From Profundibacterium mesophilum KAUST100406-0324 (GTDB lineage: Bacteria > Pseudomonadota > Alphaproteobacteria > Rhodobacterales > Rhodobacteraceae), in assembly GCF_009835145.1 (NCBI RefSeq), contig NZ_APKE01000035.1, forward strand, positions 97,157 to 161,156: DNA of 64,000 nucleotides, in the 5' to 3' direction. Positions 58,179-64,000 of this stretch are shown piece by piece. The number at the start of each line of letters is the position of its first letter. Within the stretch, counting starts at the first letter, position 1. The position numbers and the translations under genes were made by a program. Below the pieces are notes generated by a model that worked only from the letters and a program-made list of their open reading frames with translations, ran no database searches and was not told the DNA's origin.

Positions 58179-58859
58179 TCACCCGATGAGCTTTGCCACC
58201 GTCACCGGCAGGTCGCGGTAGTCGCCGAGGAGAGCCTCGGGACCCAGGGCCGATACCCTGTCCCCTTCGGGGCCGAACGTGACGAGGATGCACGGAACGC
58301 CCGCCGCCCGCGCCGTCTGCCGGTCCGTATCGGTGTCACCGACGAGCACGGCGCCCTCCGCGCCATCGCCGCCGCCGGCGCGCCGCACGGCCTCGTGGAA
58401 GGGTGCCGGATCGGGCTTGCGCTGCGCCAGCGTGTCGGCGCCGACGAGCGCGCCGAACCAATCGCGGCATCCCATCCGCGCGAGCAGCGTCTCGGCCAGG
58501 GCCTCCGGCTTGTTGGTGCAGATCCCGACGCCGTATCCCGCCTCGCGCAGCTCGGAGATCGCCGCGGCCGCACCATCGTAGAGGACGGTATGGGTGTCGA
58601 TATTCTCGCCGTAACTGTCCAGAAGGAGCGGATACTGTGCCTCGATGCCCTCATCGAGATGCGCGCCCTCCCGGCCGAGCCGCTCGAACCCCAGGCGCAG
58701 CATCGCCCGCCCACCGCGAAAGGCCGTACCCTTGTCGCGGGCGGGATCGAGCTGATCGCCCTGCCCGAGCCCGCGAAAACACGCATTCGCCGCCGCGATC
58801 AGGTCAGCGCCGGTATCGGCCAATGTGCCATCAAGGTCGAAGATCACCGTTTTTGCCAT
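58179..58859 (-). CDS. gph: phosphoglycolate phosphatase (HAD family)
   Basis: A 226-residue HAD hydrolase with motif I FDLDGTLADTGADL, the cap domain, motif II GICTNKPEALAETLLARMG, motif III QRKPDPAPFHEAVR and motif IV VLVGDTDTDRQTARAAG. The sequence is close to Gph, which removes phosphoglycolate formed in DNA repair or by Rubisco. It diverges from glmU with a 120-bp spacer. Confidence 0.85.
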   Translation of the reverse strand: MAKTVIFDLDGTLADTGADLIAAANACFRGLGQGDQLDPARDKGTAFRGGRAMLRLGFERLGREGAHLDEGIEAQYPLLLDSYGENIDTHTVLYDGAAAAISELREAGYGVGICTNKPEALAETLLARMGCRDWFGALVGADTLAQRKPDPAPFHEAVRRAGGGDGAEGAVLVGDTDTDRQTARAAGVPCILVTFGPEGDRVSALGPEALLGDYRDLPVTVAKLIG

Positions 58860-58924
58860 GCCGCCCCTCGCTGACGCGCCGCCGCCATGCTAGGCGGCAC
58901 GATATATGCTGAAACCGGACACGC

Positions 58925-58952
58925 TTGCGATCCGGTGCCGCCGGGGTAGAAC
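58925..58952 (+). promoter_or_regulatory. sigma70-type promoter of glmU-glmS
   Basis: TTGCGA (58925-58930) and TAGAAC (58947-58952) are 16 bp apart, 27 bp before the glmU ATG. GAAAGG lies ten bases before the ATG as ribosome-binding site. Confidence 0.5.
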
Positions 58953-58979
58953 GAGCCCGCACATTTTGAAAGGCCTGTC

Positions 58980-60338
58980 ATGACGGCACATCTCGTCGTC
59001 CTCGCCGCCGGCCGCGGTACGAGGATGGAGTCGGACCTGCCCAAGGTTCTGCATGAAATCGGCCACGCGCCCCTCTTCGCGCATGCGCTCGCCGCGGGAC
59101 GCAGCCTCTCTCCCGAGCGCAGCGTGCTGGTCGCGGGACACGGCGCCGAGCTGGTGCGCGCGGCGGCGGCCGAGATCGACCCGGAGATCGAGATCGCCGT
59201 GCAGCACGAGCAACTGGGGACGGCCCATGCCGTGGCACAGGCGCGCCCCTTCCTCGCGGACGCGGAGGGCGATGTCTTCATCCTCTATGGCGACACGCCC
59301 TTCATAAGCTCCGGTACGCTGGACGAGATGGCGCAGAAACGCGCCGAGGGCGCGTCGATCGTCGTGCTGGGTTTCGAGGCCGAAACCCCCGGCCGCTACG
59401 GCCGGCTCGTGGCGCGCGGCGACAGCCTGGAGCGGATCGTCGAATACAAGGATGCCACACCCGAAGAGCGCGACATAACCCTTTGCAACAGCGGTGTCAT
59501 CGCCGCCGATGCCGCGCTTCTCTTCGAGCTGGTCGAGGCGGTCGGCAACGACAATGCCAGCGGCGAGTATTACCTCACCGACATCGTCGCGATCGCCCGC
59601 GCACGCGGGCTTGACGCGGCGGTGGTGCGCTGCGCCGAGCGCGAGACGCTCGGCATCAATACGCGCGGCGAGCTGGTGCGCGCGGAGGCCCTATTCCAAG
59701 AGGAGGCCAGGGCCCGGGCCGCGCAGGACGGCGCGATCCTGCTGGCGCCGCACACCGTTCACCTGGCCTTCGACACGGTTATCGGCCGCGATGCGGTGGT
59801 GGAGCAGATGGTGGTCTTCGGCCCCGGCGTAAGCGTCGAGTCGGGCGCGCGCATCCGCGCCTTCAGCCATCTGGAAGGCGCGCATGTCGGCGCCCGCGCG
59901 GTGGTCGGACCCTATGCGCGCCTGCGCCCGGGCACGGAGCTTGGCAATGACGCGAAGATCGGCAATTTCGTCGAGATCAAGGAGGCCGCGATCGGCGAAG
60001 GCGCGAAGGTCAATCACCTGAGCTATGTCGGCGATGCGGAGATCGGCAACGCGGCCAATCTGGGAGCCGGCACCGTGACCTGCAATTATGACGGTGTCCT
60101 GAAACATCGCACCAGCATCGGCGCCCGGGCCTTCATCGGGTCGAGCACGATGCTGGTGGCGCCGGTCGCGATCGGCGCGGATGCCATGACGGCGAGCGGC
60201 TCGGTCATCACCACCGACGTTCCCGATGGCGCCCTCGCGATCGGCCGGGCGCGGCAGGTGACCAAGCCGGGGCTGGCCCGGCGCCTCGTCGACAAGCTCA
60301 AGGCGGCAAAGGCCGCGCGCAACAAGGATGATGCCTGA
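58980..60338 (+). CDS. glmU: bifunctional UDP-GlcNAc pyrophosphorylase / glucosamine-1-phosphate acetyltransferase
   Basis: GlmU carries out the last two steps to UDP-N-acetylglucosamine, for peptidoglycan and LPS. The 452-residue protein has the N-terminal uridylyltransferase LAAGRGTRMESDLPKVLHEI and YGDTPFIS, and a C-terminal left-handed beta-helix with hexapeptide repeats (LGNDAKIGNFVEIKEAAIG) and the acetyltransferase site NHLSYVGDAEIG and GAGTVTCNYDG. It ends one base into the glmS start. Confidence 0.97.
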   Translation: MTAHLVVLAAGRGTRMESDLPKVLHEIGHAPLFAHALAAGRSLSPERSVLVAGHGAELVRAAAAEIDPEIEIAVQHEQLGTAHAVAQARPFLADAEGDVFILYGDTPFISSGTLDEMAQKRAEGASIVVLGFEAETPGRYGRLVARGDSLERIVEYKDATPEERDITLCNSGVIAADAALLFELVEAVGNDNASGEYYLTDIVAIARARGLDAAVVRCAERETLGINTRGELVRAEALFQEEARARAAQDGAILLAPHTVHLAFDTVIGRDAVVEQMVVFGPGVSVESGARIRAFSHLEGAHVGARAVVGPYARLRPGTELGNDAKIGNFVEIKEAAIGEGAKVNHLSYVGDAEIGNAANLGAGTVTCNYDGVLKHRTSIGARAFIGSSTMLVAPVAIGADAMTASGSVITTDVPDGALAIGRARQVTKPGLARRLVDKLKAAKAARNKDDA

Positions 60339-62155
60339 TGTGTGGAATCGTCGGCGTTCTGGGAACGCATGAAGTCTCACCGATCATTCTCGAATCGCTC
60401 AAGCGCCTCGAGTATCGCGGCTATGACAGCGCCGGGATCGCCACGATCGAGGAAGGCCGGCTCGATCGGCGCCGCGCCGTCGGCAAGCTGGTGAACCTGT
60501 CGGACAAGCTGGTGCATGAACCCCTGGCGGGAAAATCCGGCATCGGTCATACGCGCTGGGCCACCCATGGCGGTCCGAGCGAGGCGAACGCGCATCCGCA
60601 CCGCTCCGGCGGTGTCGCGGTCGTCCATAACGGGATCATCGAGAACTACGCCGAGCTTCGCCGGGAGCTTGCGGCCCGGGGCCAGGGTTTCGAAAGCGAC
60701 ACGGATACCGAAACGGTCGCGCATCTCGTCCAGACGCAGATCGCCGAAGGCCAGAGCCCGGAAGAGGCCGTGCGCCACACGCTCGAACGGCTCGAGGGCG
60801 CCTTCGCCCTCGCCTTCCTCTTCGAGGGCGAGCAGGACCTGATGATCGCGGCACGCAAGGGCTCGCCCCTGGCAATCGGGCGCGGCGAGGGCGAGATGTA
60901 TGTCGGCTCCGACGCGATCGCGCTCGCGCCGATGACCAATCGCATCACCTACCTCGAAGAGGGCGACTGCGCCGTCCTGACCCGGACGAGCATGCGCATC
61001 ATCGATGCCGAGGGCCGCGAGACCCGCCGCGAAGAGCGTGTCATCCAGATCGACAGCGCCCTCGCCGATAAGGCCGGACACCGTCACTGGATGGCCAAGG
61101 AGATCGCCGAGCAGCCCGTCGTCATCGCCGATGCACTCGCTCATTACCTCGGCGAAGAAGCCGCTTCGGCCGGACCGCTCACTGATTTCGATTTCACCCG
61201 GTTCGACCGGATCGTGATGGTCGCCTGCGGGACCGCCTTCTATGCCTGTCTCACCGCGAAATACTGGTTCGAGCAGATTGCCCGCATTCCGGTGGAAGTG
61301 GATATCGCATCGGAGTTCCGCTACCGCGAGCCACCCATCGCGCCGCGCACCCTCGCGATCTTCGTCAGCCAGTCAGGAGAGACGGCCGATACGCTCGCGG
61401 CCCTGCGCTACTGCCAGGGCAAAGCCCATATCCTGTCGGTGGTCAATGTTCCCGAAAGCTCGATCGCGCGCGAGAGCGATCTCGCCCTGCCCATTCACGC
61501 CGGGATCGAGATCGGCGTCGCCTCGACGAAGGCCTTCACCTGCCAGTTGTCCGTCCTGTCGATCCTCGCGCTGAAGGCGGCAGGGGATCGCGGAATGCAG
61601 GGCGCGGATCAGCTCGCCGTGCATCATGCCGACCTGCGCCGCCTGCCCGGCCTGATGGCGCAGGCGCTCAATGCCGAGGAAGCCATCGAAAACATCGCAA
61701 GGCAACTCTCCGAAGCGCGGGACATCCTCTTCCTCGGGCGCGGCGCGATGTACCCCCTTGCGATGGAGGGCGCGCTGAAACTGAAGGAAATCAGCTATAT
61801 CCACGCCGAAGGTTATGCATCGGGCGAGCTGAAACATGGGCCCATCGCCCTGATCGACGACAAGGTCCCGGTGATCGTCATGGCCCCGCGCGACAACCTT
61901 TTCGACAAGTCGATCTCGAACATGCAGGAGGTGATGGCACGCGGCGGGCGCGTCGTGCTGATCTCGGACGCGCAGGGCACCGCGGCTGATCTGGATGGTG
62001 TCTGGCAGGTCATCACCCTGCCGGACGTGCCGCAGATCTTCGCCCCGATCCTCTATGCCGTTCCGGCGCAGCTCCTCGCCTACCACACGGCGATCGCGAA
62101 GGGCACGGATGTCGATCAGCCGCGCAATCTCGCGAAATCGGTGACCGTGGAATAG
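60338..62155 (+). CDS. glmS: glutamine--fructose-6-phosphate aminotransferase (isomerizing)
   Basis: GlmS makes glucosamine-6-phosphate from fructose-6-phosphate and glutamine, the first step towards the amino sugars of the wall. The 605-residue protein starts MCGIVGVLG with the nucleophile Cys at residue 2 after processing, then has TRWATHGGPSEANAHPH. The two SIS domains carry VACGTAFYACLTAKYWFE and SQSGETADTLAALRYC, and the C-terminus ends DVDQPRNLAKSVTVE. It overlaps glmU by one base (TGATG); no leader exists between them for a glmS ribozyme. Confidence 0.98.
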   Translation: MCGIVGVLGTHEVSPIILESLKRLEYRGYDSAGIATIEEGRLDRRRAVGKLVNLSDKLVHEPLAGKSGIGHTRWATHGGPSEANAHPHRSGGVAVVHNGIIENYAELRRELAARGQGFESDTDTETVAHLVQTQIAEGQSPEEAVRHTLERLEGAFALAFLFEGEQDLMIAARKGSPLAIGRGEGEMYVGSDAIALAPMTNRITYLEEGDCAVLTRTSMRIIDAEGRETRREERVIQIDSALADKAGHRHWMAKEIAEQPVVIADALAHYLGEEAASAGPLTDFDFTRFDRIVMVACGTAFYACLTAKYWFEQIARIPVEVDIASEFRYREPPIAPRTLAIFVSQSGETADTLAALRYCQGKAHILSVVNVPESSIARESDLALPIHAGIEIGVASTKAFTCQLSVLSILALKAAGDRGMQGADQLAVHHADLRRLPGLMAQALNAEEAIENIARQLSEARDILFLGRGAMYPLAMEGALKLKEISYIHAEGYASGELKHGPIALIDDKVPVIVMAPRDNLFDKSISNMQEVMARGGRVVLISDAQGTAADLDGVWQVITLPDVPQIFAPILYAVPAQLLAYHTAIAKGTDVDQPRNLAKSVTVE

Positions 62156-62164
62156 GCCGCGAGC

Positions 62165-63169
62165 TCAGCCCTGCGCGGGCCATTCGGTCCAGGCGCCGAG
62201 GGACCGGGACAAAAGTGCCTGCAGCTCCTCTTGCCGTGACGCGGCAAGGGCCTGCTGCACCTGTCGCAGAACGCGCGGCATGAAGGCAAGGTAATGCGGC
62301 TTGCCGTCGCGTTCGGCAAGGCGGACGAAAACACCGGCGATCCGCAGATGCCGCTGCAATCCGTAAAGGTGGTAGTGGCGCATGAATGTCGGCGCATCGA
62401 GCGCGGGCCGCGCGGCGAGATACCGCGCGAGCATCCGCTCCTCGAGACCGGAGGCCAGATCACGCCTCGCATCTTGCAGGAGCGAGACCAGATCATAGGC
62501 GCCGCCGCCGATGACCGCGTCCTGGAAGTCCAGCAGGCCGCAGGCCGCCACCCCGTGCCGCTCCTCGAGCAGCATGAGGTTGTCGACATGGAAGTCACGC
62601 AAGATCAGCGTCCCGTGCAATCCGCCAACGGGCGCCAGAACACCGCGAGCGATATCCAGGAAGTCCCGCCTGAACGCCTCGTGCGCTACCGCTGGCCGAA
62701 GACGCGGCACGAACCAGTCGGTGAAGAGCGTCAACTCCTCCATCATTCGCGGCAGATCGAATGTCGGCACGCTGATCGCCGTCGCCTCGGGCCGCTCGTG
62801 CAGATGCGCGAGCGCATCGACGGCAAGGCCGTAGAGCATGGCCTCGTCCCGCCCCTGCGCCAGGAGCCGGGTATAGGTTCCGTCGCCGAAATCCTCGATC
62901 AGCGCGAGCCCCGCGGTCACATCGCACGCCCGCAGGGCCGGCGCGCTCAGGCCGAGCTGCCGCAGATGGGCGGCGATCTCGATGAAGCGTGCCAATGTCG
63001 GGGCACCATCATCGTCCTGAAGCAGCAGAAGGCCCTCCTCCTCCAGCCGGAAATAGCGGCGCGCCGATGCATCCGAGGCAAGCGGCGTCACACGAATCGC
63101 ACCCGGTGCATGATCCGCGAGAAAGGCTCTGCGTGCCGCATCGGTCTCGTCGGCAGAACGAAGGCTCAT
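62165..63169 (-). CDS. amgK: AmgK-like aminosugar kinase (phosphotransferase family)
   Basis: A 334-residue protein of the aminoglycoside phosphotransferase-like kinase family. The catalytic loop is LILRDFHVDNLMLLEERHG (about residues 195-213) and the metal loop is GLLDFQDAVIGGGAYDL; the N-lobe has VTPLASDASARRYFRLEEEG. It is closest in pattern to AmgK, which phosphorylates MurNAc/GlcNAc at C1 in peptidoglycan recycling. In many alphaproteobacteria amgK sits with tsaE and murU; here it instead faces glmS, with ten bases between the stops. That is an unusual but sensible neighbour (aminosugar metabolism). A general phosphotransferase is the alternative. Confidence 0.75.
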   Translation of the reverse strand: MSLRSADETDAARRAFLADHAPGAIRVTPLASDASARRYFRLEEEGLLLLQDDDGAPTLARFIEIAAHLRQLGLSAPALRACDVTAGLALIEDFGDGTYTRLLAQGRDEAMLYGLAVDALAHLHERPEATAISVPTFDLPRMMEELTLFTDWFVPRLRPAVAHEAFRRDFLDIARGVLAPVGGLHGTLILRDFHVDNLMLLEERHGVAACGLLDFQDAVIGGGAYDLVSLLQDARRDLASGLEERMLARYLAARPALDAPTFMRHYHLYGLQRHLRIAGVFVRLAERDGKPHYLAFMPRVLRQVQQALAASRQEELQALLSRSLGAWTEWPAQG

Positions 63170-63305
63170 GGTCGATCTCCTTGCGCTTCTCGCGAGAGCG
63201 CCTAGCGCAGAACTCCGCCCGCGTCACCTGTCATACGGCCCGGCGACGGGGATTTTGCGAGCTGACGGCATCGGTTCGACCACCTGAAATCCCTCTGTTT
63301 TTCGC

Positions 63306-63334
63306 TTGCGATGCGCGACGAAGCCGACTAAACC
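63306..63334 (+). promoter_or_regulatory. promoter of tRNA-Ser
   Basis: TTGCGA (63306-63311) and TAAACC (63329-63334) are 17 bp apart. The tRNA begins 12 bases later, close to the expected start of transcription. Confidence 0.6.
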
Positions 63335-63345
63335 GCCCCCCATGC

Positions 63346-63435
63346 GGAGAGGTGGCCGAGTGGTCGAAGGCGCACGCCTGGAAAGTGTGTAGGCGGGAAA
63401 CCGTCTCCAGGGTTCGAATCCCTGTCTCTCCGCCA
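63346..63435 (+). tRNA. tRNA-Ser (anticodon GGA)
   Basis: The 90-base sequence folds as a class II tRNA. The acceptor stem GGAGAGG pairs with TCTCTCC, followed by discriminator G and an encoded CCA. The anticodon stem CACGC/GTGTG holds the loop CTGGAAA (anticodon GGA, reads UCC and UCU). A long variable arm (GGCGG/CCGTC) is present, as needed for recognition by SerRS. The T arm has GGTTCGAATCC. Confidence 0.97.
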
Positions 63436-63623
63436 CTCTTGGCATGATGCGATGTGCATTCACTCAAAGAAACAAGGCATTTCCGCGCTATGCGCCCGCA
63501 ATTGCCGGTAAATTTGCTCCACTTTTTGCTCCACATTCCTCTGCGCCCGCGCAGGTAGATCGTCGGTAGCGAGGTCGTCTCGCCCATATCCCCACGGGCC
63601 ACGAAGCGCGCACCCTGCCCAAA
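63436..63623. other. non-coding stretch downstream of tRNA-Ser
   Basis: I see no credible gene. A directly repeated TTTGCTCCAC (63513-63522 and 63525-63534, two bases apart) lies here. Short open frames on the minus strand end in this stretch, but they lack ribosome-binding sites and family features; they could be an eroded integrase remnant, which I cannot prove. Confidence 0.4.
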
Positions 63624-63734
63624 CTACTGGCCCGGCCAGATCAGCAGAGCGCCGTGGACGACCAGCAGCGCGACAATCGCAATGCGCACGAGGTTTCGAC
63701 GCAGCCAGACTCGGGCGCGGGTGCAGTATTTCAT
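63624..63734 (-). CDS. 36-residue membrane peptide
   Basis: A very small gene with a good AGGAGA ribosome-binding site six bases before the ATG at 63734. The product has a basic N-terminus (KYCTRARVWLRRNLVR) and one hydrophobic helix (IAIVALLVVHGALLIW), ending PGQ, the layout of a single-span small membrane protein. I do not recognise a family. It lies between the tRNA-Ser flank and a partial small gene on the same strand. Its reality rests on the start signal and helix. Confidence 0.5.
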   Translation of the reverse strand: MKYCTRARVWLRRNLVRIAIVALLVVHGALLIWPGQ

Positions 63735-63886
63735 CGGTTTCTCCTGTGAGATTGGTGGCGCGCCGGCGTCCTCGTAGCAGCAAGGAGTGGTGATCATCAC
63801 CGGCGCGCCGGACGCCGGGGGATCCAATCCCGGCGCCGGGGCCTCTCGGCCCCTCAAGGGACGGCGCCCAAACGGGCGCCGTCGGG
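63735..63886. other. spacer between the 36-residue gene and the right-edge gene
   Basis: This 152-bp gap holds several GC-rich inverted repeats, the clearest being the 9-base stem listed separately at 63861-63882. No gene is seen. Confidence 0.4.
63861..63882 (-). terminator. perfect hairpin after the right-edge gene
   Basis: ACGGCGCCC and GGGCGCCGT form a perfect nine-base stem with a four-base loop, five bases beyond the stop of the partial minus-strand gene. The minus-strand sequence after it begins CCCTTG, so the T-run is short. Confidence 0.5.
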
Positions 63887-64000
63887 TCACTCCTGAACGA
63901 GCATCCGAAAGCTCACCTTGATCGCTTCGGCGAAGTCGATTGCCCTCCGGACAGCCTGGCACAGCTCCACGAGCGGCGGCAGGGCCTCTTGGAGCGCCTC
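63887..64000 (-). CDS. small protein, C-terminal 37 residues only (gene runs off the right edge)
   Basis: The frame is open from the right edge to a stop at 63887. The visible part is helical and amphipathic (LPPLVELCQAVRRAIDFAEA, then IKVSFRMLVQE). I do not recognise it. It is followed by a perfect hairpin terminator and by the 36-residue membrane-peptide gene on the same strand. The start and the full length are outside the window. Confidence 0.5.
   Translation of the reverse strand, partial: EALQEALPPLVELCQAVRRAIDFAEAIKVSFRMLVQE

Noticed and set aside
60300..60340. A possible glmS ribozyme upstream of glmS.
   Set aside because: glmS overlaps glmU by one base, so there is no leader that could hold one.
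63231..63602. A 123-residue minus-strand open frame across tRNA-Ser.
   Set aside because: Its middle is the translated antisense of the tRNA ([14 protein letters not shown]), a well-known false gene pattern, and no start signal is present.

Overview
The window is a stretch of ordinary chromosome from a high-GC alphaproteobacterium, most likely a member of the Rhodobacteraceae/Paracoccaceae. The reasons are a complete 14-gene complex I (nuo) operon interrupted by small accessory genes and followed by birA-coaX-rnj, a fructose importer of the FrcBCAK type, a VPLPA-type C-terminal sorting signal, a Hint-domain protein, a glnB-glnA pair, and long overlapping gene chains with ATGA or TGATG junctions. 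I see no CRISPR array, insertion sequence, rRNA gene or clear prophage.

Layout. 1-3.65 kb: the end of a PQQ-type sugar dehydrogenase coupled to a di-haem cytochrome c, then serS and a multi-pass membrane protein. 3.65-12.2 kb (minus strand): der, bamB and a YfgM-like gene (the same order as in enterobacteria), an Atm1-type ABC exporter, rarD, and a divergent polysaccharide deacetylase with a very long linker. 12.3-17.6 kb: trpG-trpD (no trpC follows), the NAD(P)H-hydrate repair enzyme, and the nitrogen-control pair glnB-glnA, ending in a clear terminator. 17.8-22.4 kb: a membrane protein of unknown function and the frcBCAK fructose operon behind a good sigma70-type promoter. 22.4-28.5 kb (accessory-looking): an orphan ABC ATPase, a sodium:solute symporter, an SDR protein that lacks the usual catalytic Tyr/Lys, a 423-bp divergent control region with two matching dyads and an 11-C tract, a Hint-domain protein, a TbpB-like lipoprotein and an NTF2-like protein. 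28.6-33.5 kb: prfC, a VPLPA-CTERM protein, a DEAD-box helicase and a small exported protein.

33.6-56.5 kb (minus strand) is one long operon reading nuoA-B-C-[sulfotransferase]-D-[161 aa]-E-[HhH protein]-[DUF5337]-F-[lipoprotein]-[DUF5333]-G-[lipoprotein]-H-I-J-K-L-M-N-birA-coaX-rnj, with a promoter candidate just upstream of nuoA. It encodes all 14 core subunits of NADH:ubiquinone oxidoreductase, six small extra genes, and a sulfotransferase. NuoE, NuoH and NuoL carry extra segments. 56.6-63.2 kb: a glutathione S-transferase, a flavin reductase-like protein, gph, then glmU-glmS and a facing AmgK-like sugar kinase. A tRNA-Ser(GGA) at 63.35 kb is followed by weakly coding sequence, a 36-residue membrane peptide and a partial small gene, possibly the edge of an integrated element.

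The parts of most interest are the extra genes and domains in the complex I operon, including a helix-hairpin-helix domain carried by both NuoE and the next gene, the paired dyads at 26.1 kb, and the tRNA-Ser flank at the right edge. I did not find a convincing wholly new system.
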